A DNA stretch of 64,000 nucleotides from Bacteroidota bacterium (GTDB lineage: Bacteria > Bacteroidota > Bacteroidia > Bacteroidales > VadinHA17). Of the stretch, positions 46,517 through 56,162 are shown piece by piece. Within the stretch, counting starts at the first letter, position 1. Each line of letters starts with the position of its first letter. A program made the translations under genes and the position numbers. Under the pieces are notes generated by a model. The model did not search any database. It worked only from the letters and a program-made list of their open reading frames with translations, and was not told the origin of the DNA. The stretch is from contig JADKBL010000003.1 in the NCBI GenBank assembly GCA_016718875.1, positions 62,001 to 126,000 on the forward strand, given 5' to 3'.

Positions 46517-47560
46517 TCAGAGTTTCCTGATATAATTTGTAAGAAGATTTTTTATTTCATCATTGGCTGCAACATCTGCAGCAGATTTACCGCTCTGGTT
46601 TCTGAGAGCAGTGTCTGCTCCCCTGTCAAGAAGAACTTTCAAAACCTCAGTATGCCCGTTGGCAGAAGCGATCATTAAAGCAGTTGCTCCGAGAGGAGTG
46701 GCAGAATTGATATCAGCATTATAGTCAAGCAGCAGCCGTACAACCTGCGAATGTCCTCTCAGGGAGGCTGCAAGAAGCGGATTCATGCCATCGTTGGTGC
46801 TCATCCTGGCATTTGCCCCTTTTTCAAGAAGAAGTTTCACCACCTCTGTACGGCCATCCTGAGCAGAAACAAAGAGCGGAGTTGCACCTCTTCTTGTTCC
46901 TGCTTCCAGATTTGCCCCGGCATCAATCAGAATTTTAACGATTTCCGTATAACCGGCCGAGGAAGCAATAAACAGGGGTGTGGCATTTCTGCTTGTTGGT
47001 ATTTCAAGTTTTGCTCCTTTTTCTATAAGAAGCTTTACTGCATCTGTTTTACCATACTGGGCAGCAATATAGAGTGCTGTAAATTCCTCATTCGATTTGA
47101 AGTCAATGCTGGCTCCATACTCAAGCAATAGCGAGAGTATACCGGTGTGACCCTGTTGTGAAGCCATATAAAGTGCTGTAGTATTGGTAAGAGTAAGTTC
47201 ATCAGGTTTTGCCCTCTTCTCCAGAAGGGCTTTCACAATGTCAGGGTGACCATTTCGTGAGGCCATATGCAAGGCTGTGAATCCTTCATTTGATTTGAGG
47301 TCAACAAGAGCTCCTTTTTCAAGGAGCCACACAGCAACTTCGATACATCCGCTTACAGAGCTGTACATAAGTATTGTGCCTCCTGCCTTATCCTTTTCGT
47401 TAAGATCTGTAACCCGGCTCACCATCCTGAATGCCTGGTCACATTTCTTATTCTTTAGTGCCTCAATCACCTTTCTTGCGGAAACCGCCTCCTGTGCATT
47501 AATTGCAGAAACAGAACACACCAGCAATATCAGAGTAAACCAAAGGGAGACCGGTTTCAT
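46517..47560 (-). CDS. Secreted ankyrin-repeat protein
   Basis: The 347-aa protein has a Sec signal (MKPVSLWFTLILLVCSVSAINAQ) and a short N-terminal helix pair, then eight full ankyrin repeats of 33 aa (GGTILMYSS to GATALMIAS) with one degenerate repeat at the end. Repeats carry the usual TPL/TAL and HT-E-V-LL motifs. Ankyrin stacks bind other proteins; an exported copy probably works in the periplasm or outside. No enzymatic domain present. It stands alone, divergent from the CDF gene. Confidence 0.88.
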   Translation of the reverse strand: MKPVSLWFTLILLVCSVSAINAQEAVSARKVIEALKNKKCDQAFRMVSRVTDLNEKDKAGGTILMYSSVSGCIEVAVWLLEKGALVDLKSNEGFTALHMASRNGHPDIVKALLEKRAKPDELTLTNTTALYMASQQGHTGILSLLLEYGASIDFKSNEEFTALYIAAQYGKTDAVKLLIEKGAKLEIPTSRNATPLFIASSAGYTEIVKILIDAGANLEAGTRRGATPLFVSAQDGRTEVVKLLLEKGANARMSTNDGMNPLLAASLRGHSQVVRLLLDYNADINSATPLGATALMIASANGHTEVLKVLLDRGADTALRNQSGKSAADVAANDEIKNLLTNYIRKL

Positions 47561-47726
47561 TACTTAAGTAATTAAAAATTTATGATAGTTGCGTACTTAT
47601 TATAAATCACCATCTTAGCTCAGAGGCTAATTTAGAAAAATTAATTACATCCAAACTAAAACCTTATTAAAATAACATTGTTATAATCATATCATATATT
47701 TGTTTTCGCTTAGAAAACCTGATACA

Positions 47727-48365
47727 ATGGATTCTGAAAAGAGATTCGGATACGAAAAAAAGACAGGACTGGTAGTATTGCTGACAGCTGTAACAATGGG
47801 TATTGAGATTTTCTTTGGGCTCAGAACCCGATCAATGGCACTGCTTGCGGATGGTATACATATGGGCTCTCACGTAATGGCTCTGAAACTTAGCTGGATT
47901 GCCTATGTTTTTGTGAGAAAAGCTGAAGCTCAAAAGAAATTTTCCGGTGATACAAATAAGATACTTTCACTATCAGGCTACAGCAGCGGTTTTTTACTAA
48001 TAATTTTTGCCATTGTCATACTTGTTGAAGCGGTACAAAGATTATTAGCTCCGTCTGAAATACTCTTTAAGGAGGCAATTACTGTTGCATTCATCGGTCT
48101 GGCTGTAAACATTATAAGCGCTTTTATCCTGCATCACGATCATGAGCATTCGGACCACAATATAAGGGCAGCATATCTCCACGTAATGGCTGATGCGCTT
48201 ACCAGTATAACTGCAATTATAGGGCTTACAGCTGCTTTGGTTTGGAAAATACAATGGCTTGATGCTGTTGTAGGAATGCTGGGATCGTTTCTTATAATAA
48301 AATGGTCTGTATCACTGATGATGGAATCGGGAAGAGTGCTGTTGAATATTGATAATAAAAAATAA
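47727..48365 (+). CDS. CDF-family cation efflux transporter, C-terminal domain missing
   Basis: About 212 aa from MDSEKRFG at 47727; the frame is open upstream to 47700 (TTG), but that part overlaps promoter-like sequence (TATATTTG). Six membrane helices are present with metal-site motifs LLADGIHMGSH in TM2 and HVMADAL in TM5, and an HHDHEHSDH loop between TM4 and TM5. This resembles the DmeF/ZntA-like CDF group that exports Co, Ni or Zn. The cytoplasmic C-terminal domain of most CDFs is absent: the protein ends soon after TM6 (VLLNIDNKK), and no domain resumes in any frame downstream, where a repeat element begins. Confidence 0.82.
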   Translation: MDSEKRFGYEKKTGLVVLLTAVTMGIEIFFGLRTRSMALLADGIHMGSHVMALKLSWIAYVFVRKAEAQKKFSGDTNKILSLSGYSSGFLLIIFAIVILVEAVQRLLAPSEILFKEAITVAFIGLAVNIISAFILHHDHEHSDHNIRAAYLHVMADALTSITAIIGLTAALVWKIQWLDAVVGMLGSFLIIKWSVSLMMESGRVLLNIDNKK

Positions 48366-48646
48366 TATGACTATCTGTAATCAATAATAACTCTGCTAAG
48401 CCTGAGGGAGATTCCTCGCTAAAGCTCGGAATGACAGATATTTATGAGGCCATAGAGGGAAAGCAGTGGCGATTTGAGAGCAGTGATAATTATATGTAAA
48501 TTCTTGACAAATCGCCACTGCTTTCCCACACTCAGCCTACAAATCCTGTGTCATCCCGAGCGTTAGCGAGGGATCTCCACTATTTAGTAAAAATTTTATT
48601 CCTGATTGCCTATACTCATAAAAAATAATATAATAATCCGTAATCA
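48355..48646. repeat. Nested palindromic element flanked by imperfect direct repeats
   Basis: This fills the 317-nt gap 48366-48682. An outer inverted repeat of 30 nt (48407-48436 with 48549-48578, 27/30 matched) encloses an inner perfect 19-nt inverted repeat (48457-48475 with 48509-48527, GGGAAAGCAGTGGCGATTT). Around the whole lies a direct repeat of 29 nt, 25 matched (48355-48383 with 48618-48646), whose left copy overlaps the CDF stop. The outer arm (GTCATCCCGAGCGTTAGCGA) is of a type I recall as widespread in bacterial intergenic repeats. Together it looks like a MITE-like or REP-type insertion. No coding capacity. The rest of the gap holds nothing recognised. Confidence 0.7.
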
Positions 48647-48682
48647 TATTGCTTGAAAATCAATGGATCCGGATATTAACCA

Positions 48683-49423
48683 TTAGAAACCAGCTGAAAC
48701 AATAAGCGGTCTCTTCACAATATTCTGCCTCATAACATTGTGAAATTCCCTGATGAATTTCTTGTGAAAGAGGGGGTAGAAAAACGCATCCCTGATGGAG
48801 GAATCACTTTTAAAGTAACTCATATGGACAATCCTGGTACGTCCGTCTCCATTGTCAAAAAACTGCAACGTCTGCTTTCCTCTTGTCTTATTACCTTCTA
48901 TATAACTAAATTCAACTACCAGTTTACCGGCATCAATATTTATGATCTCGAATGCTACAGGAACATTTAATATACCTTTTAAAAGCCTCAGGTTCATAAA
49001 ATATACCTGCCCTGTATCAATTACTGTTGGTTCTTTACTTCCTTTATAGACAACAGAGTTGGAAAATTTTGTCAAAAGCAGACCAAACCTTACTGAACGA
49101 TTACAGGAATGTGTAAGATCAGCATTTCTGTAGCAATCCCAGACATCTGAAAGCCTGCTGTTCATAAAGAATGTCTTTTCAAGAACATGATAATCCGGAC
49201 CGATTGCATCGGCTTTGCAACTGGGACGGATCAGAGAAAAGTCATTCATCTGGTTTATCTCTTCAGCTTCGATAAAACTTCGAACTTTTCGTTGTGGAAT
49301 CTCTTCCAGATCTATGAGGGTAATCTGTTGTGCTGTAAGTGACTTTGATGTAAGCAAAAGTAAACCCAGCAACAAATACAATTTGAAGGAACCGGTATTT
49401 AATATCCTGTTATTAAATATCAT
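48683..49423 (-). CDS. SRPBCC/START-like secreted protein, hypothetical
   Basis: About 246 aa from MIFNNRILNTG at 49423, which leads to a signal sequence ending LTAQQ; the ATG at 49450 adds nine residues. The mature part has a Bet v1/START-like helix-grip look (TFFMNSRLSDVWDCYRNADL, then a long beta-sheet, FFDNGDGRTRIVHMSYFK). Such domains bind lipids or hydrophobic ligands. No closer family is recognised. It stands alone on the minus strand. Confidence 0.6.
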   Translation of the reverse strand: MIFNNRILNTGSFKLYLLLGLLLLTSKSLTAQQITLIDLEEIPQRKVRSFIEAEEINQMNDFSLIRPSCKADAIGPDYHVLEKTFFMNSRLSDVWDCYRNADLTHSCNRSVRFGLLLTKFSNSVVYKGSKEPTVIDTGQVYFMNLRLLKGILNVPVAFEIINIDAGKLVVEFSYIEGNKTRGKQTLQFFDNGDGRTRIVHMSYFKSDSSIRDAFFYPLFHKKFIREFHNVMRQNIVKRPLIVSAGF

Positions 49424-49573
49424 AATAAATAATTTCCCTCTGTTTGCCACAACTTAAAATCAGGTTCAGTTCTCTTAATCGGGCGCTGGAATAAAAATAG
49501 CTAAAAACATTTAGATTCCATCCCGGGAAAATATGATATTTGAAATATTCTGGCTAATAAAAAAGATGATCAA

Positions 49574-50431
49574 TCACTTTCCGGGATATTTAAACCTTAC
49601 GGCAAGTATCCTTACATGGTCTTCATCTTCCTTATTGCCGCTATAGAAGCCAATCTGTGTTTTAGGGGAATAAAAATAAACATCTCCCTCTGCTGAAGGA
49701 TGGAGCATATCACTGCCATCAGTATTCTTTCCTGCCACAATGTCTCCTTTGCCCTTCAAAATTAGGTAGATCTCTTCCTCAGTTGCATGATTATGAGGAT
49801 TATTAGTACCTCCTGAGGCAAAATCCATTATAAAAAGACTTGTTACCTGGCACGCTGCAGCCAGCCGGTCCCTGGTGCTTTCATAAGTTCCCATAAGAAG
49901 CTGAAAAGTTGTAGTCGGACCATGTGACGGGAGTGTCTGGAATTTCACTTCCTCACAATTTGCTATCATTACTTTCGAAGTGCTGAATCTGGATGTATCG
50001 GGATTGAGTTTGAAACCCATAATGATTACTGAAAGTCCAACCTCCCTCGGATTTGAAAATCCAAACTTTGTTCCTTTGGGTATGTACACAAAATCATTTC
50101 CTGTGACTGGTATGCTTTCCTTGCCATAAAGCAGAATTCCTGTACCTTCCAGTATAAAGAGAATCTGTTCCTCATCAGGGTATTTAACCTGGTTGCTCTT
50201 CCCTCCGGGATCTATAATCAGTTCACCGTACCTGGTTATTCCTTTTATTAAACCTGAATTACTGTCACCTTCGCCAAAAACAGCCTTATAATGAGCAGAA
50301 GAGGTTGAAACAGCTGTTTTCACTTCAGCAGCAGTTGATAAAGATCTGTTCAGGTATTGAGCTCCGGCATCTGCAGATAAAGCAATAAACAATACCGCAC
50401 ATGCAAATATATACAGAGTGTTTCTTGACAT
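49574..50431 (-). CDS. Secreted bicupin protein
   Basis: The 285-aa protein has a signal ending DAGAQ and two cupin domains. The first (about 75-150) reads EEQILFILEGTGILLYG, KGTKFGFSN; the second (about 200-275) has the metal-type motif HNHATEEEIYLILKGKGDIV. Cupins of this sort may be isomerases, dioxygenases or binding proteins of sugar acids. It lies 12 nt downstream of the exported enolase-superfamily gene, so a joint role is likely (inference). Confidence 0.82.
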   Translation of the reverse strand: MSRNTLYIFACAVLFIALSADAGAQYLNRSLSTAAEVKTAVSTSSAHYKAVFGEGDSNSGLIKGITRYGELIIDPGGKSNQVKYPDEEQILFILEGTGILLYGKESIPVTGNDFVYIPKGTKFGFSNPREVGLSVIIMGFKLNPDTSRFSTSKVMIANCEEVKFQTLPSHGPTTTFQLLMGTYESTRDRLAAACQVTSLFIMDFASGGTNNPHNHATEEEIYLILKGKGDIVAGKNTDGSDMLHPSAEGDVYFYSPKTQIGFYSGNKEDEDHVRILAVRFKYPGK

Positions 50432-50443
50432 ATTTTAATCTAA

Positions 50444-51847
50444 TTAGTTGGATCCTGTTTGGTTAGCATATACACCTTCATCATTTATATGCCACCAGGG
50501 GCCGCCTGTCTGATGATATTCGCCAATGATCCCTTTCTGCTTTGCCTCTAACATAGTCATCGGCTTATCAAATTCCGGAGTCGGATTAAATAATCCCGGG
50601 TTATATTTCAGATATTTTGCCTCCCTCAGATATTTTTCAGCCACCTCATCATCAAATTCAATTCCAAGTCCGGGTGTATCAGGAACAGGAATTACACCAT
50701 TCTGGATAATTGGCTTCCGGATACCTTTAACGAGATCGTTTACCCATGGCATTTCAATAGTATGTGACTCCAGTGAAATAAACTCTTTTATTGTGGCTGC
50801 TGTATGGACATTTGCCATCACCCCTATTGGTGATGAAGCACAATGCATCATTGTTCGTATACCATACTGGAAGGCATAATCGGCAATCTTTTTGGTCTCT
50901 ATCATTCCGCCTGAAGTGAGCAGATCGGGATGAATTATGCTGACAGTATTGTTTTCGATCCATGGCTTGAAATTCTCAAGGCTGAAAATATCTTCACCAT
51001 TAAGAGTAGGGGTTTTTGATCCTGCTGTTATCTGTCTGTTAAGATTTACTGCATTGAATTTTGTGAAATGTATAACATCTTCAATGTATGCAAGATTGTA
51101 CTTCGGATCAGCCATAAAATTGCCAAGCTCTATCCCGCTTTCAACAGTCATATTCCCGAAATGGTCAGCACCCAGCTTCACATTGTAACCTATTATATTC
51201 CTGGCAGTCAGTACATGTTCTCCCCACTTCTCAAGTCCTTTGAGTGTTGGAACATTATTCACTATTGCTCCCGGTATATTTTTAATCAATGGTGGTGTAA
51301 GGTCGATCTTGTAATGCTTAAGGCCCATATCCTGACGCCGTTTCATCATTAGCTTCAGGTTCTCCTCATTCAGTACAGTGGGACAATCAGCATAAATGTC
51401 AACAGTATCCCTTACCTTTTCTCCAAGGAGCTTCCAGCATGGCACGCCCAGAGCCTTCCCTGCAATATCCATCAGTGCCATATCAACTGCACAATATCCT
51501 CCGGCATAACGTCCGGCTCCTGTAAGATGGCGAATGCTCTTCAGGATTGGCTCAATATCAAGGGGATCTTTTCCAATAAGATATGGCTTCAGCATCAGTG
51601 CCTGAGCTATCCAGCCGGCATCTCTGACTTCACCAAGACCGATAATTCCCTGGTTTGTATAAATTTTTATTATAGGAAAGTCATAGATTGATGCAATCGT
51701 CGCACCACGTATATCCGTGATTTTCAAATCAGAAGGTCTTGAATTGGCCTCTTTCGGATTGACTGCCAGACCTTCGGAAACAAGTCCTGAATAACCTAAT
51801 GCGGCTCCGCCGATAACTGTTTTCTTAAGGAAGGATTTTCTGTCCAT
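50444..51847 (-). CDS. Enolase-superfamily (mandelate racemase/sugar-acid dehydratase-type) protein with Tat-like signal
   Basis: The 467-aa protein starts with an RK-type Tat-like signal (DRKSFLKKTVIGG). The capping domain shows IIKIYTNQGIIGLGE and GAGRYAGGYCAVDMALMDIAGKALG, and the barrel shows KHYKID, KLGADHF, YIEDVI, IHPDLLTSGG and MMHCASSPIG, the usual order of the general base and metal ligands in this superfamily. It would abstract the alpha-proton of a sugar acid and dehydrate or racemise it. Most members are cytoplasmic, so the export signal is unusual. It overlaps no gene; the bicupin follows after 12 nt. Confidence 0.82.
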   Translation of the reverse strand: MDRKSFLKKTVIGGAALGYSGLVSEGLAVNPKEANSRPSDLKITDIRGATIASIYDFPIIKIYTNQGIIGLGEVRDAGWIAQALMLKPYLIGKDPLDIEPILKSIRHLTGAGRYAGGYCAVDMALMDIAGKALGVPCWKLLGEKVRDTVDIYADCPTVLNEENLKLMMKRRQDMGLKHYKIDLTPPLIKNIPGAIVNNVPTLKGLEKWGEHVLTARNIIGYNVKLGADHFGNMTVESGIELGNFMADPKYNLAYIEDVIHFTKFNAVNLNRQITAGSKTPTLNGEDIFSLENFKPWIENNTVSIIHPDLLTSGGMIETKKIADYAFQYGIRTMMHCASSPIGVMANVHTAATIKEFISLESHTIEMPWVNDLVKGIRKPIIQNGVIPVPDTPGLGIEFDDEVAEKYLREAKYLKYNPGLFNPTPEFDKPMTMLEAKQKGIIGEYHQTGGPWWHINDEGVYANQTGSN

Positions 51848-51932
51848 GTCACAGGGTTTTAATTTTAGATATAATAAAGTTAAACCAATAACTGTAATTA
51901 TTATATCGGGACAGGAAGAAATTCAGAAAAGA

Positions 51933-52673
51933 TTATTCAATAATCAGTGCAACCTGAAGGTAATTATTTACTGCTCCCAAAAGCCTGGTTTTTATATAGT
52001 ATGAATCACTGAAGAGTTTAAAAGCAAGAAACTCATGATTTGGAACATTGAATTCGTCAAATATCAGGATGTCACCTTTTCGCAGAAATGGCGCCATAGT
52101 AGTAAGAGCAAACAATGTTGATGAAAAGAGATCCGCGTCAAAATGTATTACTTTTTGATTATCAACTTTATCCCATTCTTTAAGGAATACCGGCACGCTA
52201 TCCTGGAAAAGTCCCTTATAGAATTTCACCCGGTTGTCGTCAATAACGGGAACAGAGGATGCCATGTCGCTTTTATTGAATGTCCCCCATGCCTCAGGCA
52301 ATCCTTCAAAAGTGTCAAAACCGAAAAAACGGCAGTTTTTATCAGGAGAATTGCTAACCCACCATCTGAAAGAATAACCTCCTGCAACTCCAAACTCAAT
52401 ATAATCAAATGCAGAATTGTTCAGACCATGCTTTTCTGACAAATACTGATATAGCCTGAATCTTCGTGAATACTCCCTCTTTGGTGTATAAAAGTCATTC
52501 AGGATATCACCTTTAGGCTGTTTTGCAATCCATTTAGTAAGACTTAGCGTATTGGAAATAAAGTAAAACGGACTCCTGAGCCATCCCAGAAAAATATGTG
52601 GTCTCAGCAAAAGTACAAGTCCCTTTACAAATGCATTTATTCTGATAACAATCTTTTTCAAACTCTTAAGCAT
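51933..52673 (-). CDS. TylF/MycF-like SAM-dependent methyltransferase
   Basis: The 246-aa protein has SAM site FDYIEFGVAGGYSFRWW, GFDTFEGLPEAWG, and a metal-binding HFDADLFSSTL...DEFN region, the features of the TylF/MycF O-methyltransferase family. It probably methylates a sugar or glycan hydroxyl. Positive residues near the N-terminus and aromatic segments (about 18-40) suggest membrane association. Divergent from the S41 protease gene; no cluster partner is adjacent. Confidence 0.78.
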   Translation of the reverse strand: MLKSLKKIVIRINAFVKGLVLLLRPHIFLGWLRSPFYFISNTLSLTKWIAKQPKGDILNDFYTPKREYSRRFRLYQYLSEKHGLNNSAFDYIEFGVAGGYSFRWWVSNSPDKNCRFFGFDTFEGLPEAWGTFNKSDMASSVPVIDDNRVKFYKGLFQDSVPVFLKEWDKVDNQKVIHFDADLFSSTLFALTTMAPFLRKGDILIFDEFNVPNHEFLAFKLFSDSYYIKTRLLGAVNNYLQVALIIE

Positions 52674-52802
52674 TTTGAACCTGTCAAAGATAAATTTTTA
52701 GAATCAAAAAAGCTTTATATCATTAGTAAATGCTTCACACAATAAAATTTGTTCATAAATTTATTGCCCTTATACGGAAAGTCAAAAACAAAAAGATAAC
52801 CC

Positions 52803-55800
52803 ATGAAAAGAATATGTATTTTTTTTACAGCGCTGGTAGTTTTTGCAGCAATTTCAGTTAAACTCAACGCAACCGATGATGTACGACTATTACGATTCCC
52901 GGACATTAACAATAATCTTGTAACATTTGTATATGCCGGAGATATATGGACAGTTAATTCAACTGGAGGAGAAGCCCGCAGACTCACATCACACGAGGGA
53001 CTTGAATTATTCCCTAAAATCTCGCCCGATGGCAAATGGATTGCTTTCTCAGGGGAGTATTCCGGAAGCAGGCAGGTCTTTGTGATACCATCAACAGGAG
53101 GTGTTCCAAAGCAGCTTACCTGGTATAACTCAGTAGGCGTTATGCCACCCAGGGGTGGATGGGATGATGCAGTACTTGACTGGACCCCTGACAGTAAACA
53201 GATCCTTATCAGGGCAAACCGCACTCCGTACAGTGAACGCCAGGGAAAATATTTCCTGGTCAGTCTTGATGGTGGATTGGAGAAACCGCTTCCTGTTGTA
53301 AACGGAGGATTCGGGGTATTCTCACCTGACGGATCAAAACTGGTATTCACACCTGTTGACCGTGAATTCCGCAACTGGAAGAGATACAAAGGAGGAAGGG
53401 CAACTGACTTATGGATTTATGATATTGCAGCCAACACTTCTGAACAGATAACCACTTTTGAAGGAACTGACCAGCTTCCGACATGGTCAGGTGACAATAT
53501 CTTCTTTTCTTCGGACAGGGACCTGAAACTCAATATCTGGAAGTATAATATTGCATCAAAGGAGACAAGCCAGGTAACAAAACATTCTGAGTTTGATGTT
53601 ATGTGGCCGTCAGGAAACGGAGATCAGCTTGTTTATGAGAATGGTGGCTATATATATAAACTTAACCTTAAAACAGGTCAGACTGAAAAACTTAGCGTTT
53701 CAATTAATTTCGACAACCCTAATCTCATTGCTTATTATAAAAATGTAAAAGATGACATACATAGTTTTGCCGTATCTCCAGGCGGCAAACGTGCTTTGTT
53801 TGATGCAAGAGGTGACATTTTCTCTGTACCGGCTGAAAACGGAATTACCGAGAATATTACAGAAAGTCAGGGTATCCGTGAAATATTCCCTGCCTGGTCA
53901 CCCGACGGGAAATATATTTCATATTACTCCGACCTCACCGGTGAATATGAACTCTACCTGCTTGAAAACAAAAAAGGGGCAAAAGCCAGGCAGGTCACAT
54001 TCAATTCATCGGCATGGAAATATCAGCCAACATGGTCACCCGACAGCAAATACCTGCTGTTCTTCGACAGGACTCTGAATCTGAAGCTCGCTGAAGCAGC
54101 TACTGGAAAGATAACTGAAGTCGATCATGCCACCGGAAGTGAAATGCGCACTTACAGCTTCTCTACCGACTCCCGCTGGATAGCATATAGCAAGGAGGGA
54201 GGAAATGATAAAACAGCAATCTGGGTATATGAAATTACCTCAGGGAAAAAGTCACAGGTCACCAATGGTGCTTTCATTGACGACAATCCTGTTTTCAGCA
54301 GCTGCGGTAATTATTTATTCTTTGCATCTAACAGGGATTACAATCTTGAATTCTCCAGGCTATGAGTTTGATTACCTCTATACCAATGGAACAAGGATTT
54401 ATGCGATAGCACTGACTCAGAAAAGTCCGAAGTTATTCAAAGACAAAAATGACGTTGAACCTGTATCCGATGATAAACCTGCCGCGCCAGCTGCTTCGTC
54501 AGGGAAAGACAAAAAAGGAAAAACTAATGCCGCCGATACTGTTTCATCCGGTAAAAAAGATATTAAAGTTGAGATCGATTTTAATAATATAAACGACAGA
54601 ATAACCGCGCTGCCGGGAGAATCAGGCAATTATAGACTTATAGGTGCTGTTGATGGCGGACTTATTTTTATTAGTAGCGGCAAACTCATGAAATTCAATC
54701 TTAATGATGAAAAGAATGAAGAGATCCTTGACCGTGTTATGACAGCTTCGGTTTCTGCCGATAAAAAGACAGCGATCTACCGTGCAGGAAGCGACTATGG
54801 AATAATTAAGCTTAATCCGGGTCAGAAATCCGGAGCCGGAAAACTTAACCTTGGCGGGCTTGAAATGAAAATTGATCCCCAGAAGGAATGGAACCAGATC
54901 TATGTTGATGCATGGAGAATATTCCGCGACTACTTCTATGTCAATAATATTCACGGAGTAAACTGGATTGAAGTACGCAACAGATATAATGTCCTCCTGC
55001 CCTATGTCAGTCATCGGGCTGATCTCGACTATATTCTTAATGAGATAGTTGCCGAGACAAACACAGGCCATACTTATGTTGACTGGGGAGACTTTGAAAA
55101 TGTAAAAAGGATTGATAACGGCTTGCTTGGAGCAGAGCTCACAGCTGACGATGCAACAGGCCGTTACAGGATCTCGAAAATATATAAAGGCGAAAACTGG
55201 AATTCTTCGAGGCGTTCACCTCTGACCGAACAGGGTGTTGATGTCAAAGAAGGTGATTATATAATAAGTATTGACGGAAAAGATGTAACAACTTCATTAA
55301 ACCCTTATATGCTGCTTGAAAATAAAACCGGTAAACTGGTAGAAATAAAGGTAAATAGCACTGCTTCATCTGATAACGCAAGGACATCACTTATAAAACC
55401 ACTTACTTCCGAACAGGAACTCAGGTATTTTAACTGGGTAAATGAAAGAAGGGCAATGGTCGATAAGCTTTCAGGAGGCAGGATTGGTTATATCCATGTC
55501 CCCAATACTTCAGCAGATGGCAACCGCGAACTTTTCCACGGTATGTATACTTATTACGACAAGGAGGCTCTGATTATTGATGATCGTTATAACGGAGGAG
55601 GATTTATCCCCGACAGGATGGCTGATCTCCTTGACCGTCATACACTGGTTTACTGGCACAGAAACGGACTTGCACCATCTAAAGCACCAGGGATAGCACA
55701 CGATGGTCCCAAGGTGATGCTTATCAACGGTTACTCAGCTTCAGGGGGAGATGCATTTCCATATTTCTTCAAAAAAATGGGACTCGGGAAACTTATCGGT

Positions 55801-56094
55801 ACACGTACCTGGGGTGGGCTTGTCGGTATTTCAGGAAACGCGCGTCTTGTTGACGGAGGTAATATCTCTGTTCCCCAGTTTGGAATCTTCGATCAGGAAG
55901 AAGGATGGATCATTGAAGGTGTCGGCGTTTATCCCGATATAGAAGTAGTTGACCGTCCCGAACAGCTTGCGAAAGGTATAGATCCGTCAATAGAAAAAGC
56001 TGTTGAGGTTCTTCTGCAGGAGCTTAAAGACAAACCTGTTAAGAAAGTAACAATACCTGCTCCTCCTGACAGATCAAAATGGCATGAAGAGTAG
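52803..56094 (+). pseudogene. Tricorn-like S41 protease with TolB-type propeller, frameshifted
   Basis: Two frames give one protein of about 1097 aa. The first (52803-54365) has a signal (MKRICIFFTALVVFAAISVKLNA) and many TolB/WD-like repeats (ISPDGKWIAFSGEY, WSPDGKYISYYSD). The second frame, open upstream of 54370, carries YEFDYLYTNGTRIY, a tricorn C1-type region (YVNNIHGVNW), PDZ (GVDVKEGDYIISIDGKDV) and the S41 core (IGYIHVPNT, DRYNGGGFI, GYSASGGDAFP). One extra C in the CC at 54355-54356 explains the break (LEFSGYEF after removal). Probably degrades periplasmic peptides. Likely an assembly error. Confidence 0.85.
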
Positions 56095-56162
56095 TTACTA
56101 TGCAAAGACAAAATCTGACCTTTGCTCCTTTTCTTTGCGGTTAACTGACAATGAAATAGTAA

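Noticed and set aside
47695..47702. TATATTTG as a -7 promoter element for the CDF gene
   Set aside because: The -7 match is perfect, but no TTG stands at the expected 19-22 nt upstream; the nearest is 14 nt away.
52715..53389. Minus-strand open frame of 224 codons
   Set aside because: It is antisense to the S41 protease N-terminal part, which has a proper signal and TolB repeats.
56095..56162. GCAAAG...CTTTGC pairing between the S41 and chitinase genes
   Set aside because: The stem is only 6 bp, competes with neighbouring copies of CTTTGC, and has no T-tract, so neither terminator nor repeat is supported.
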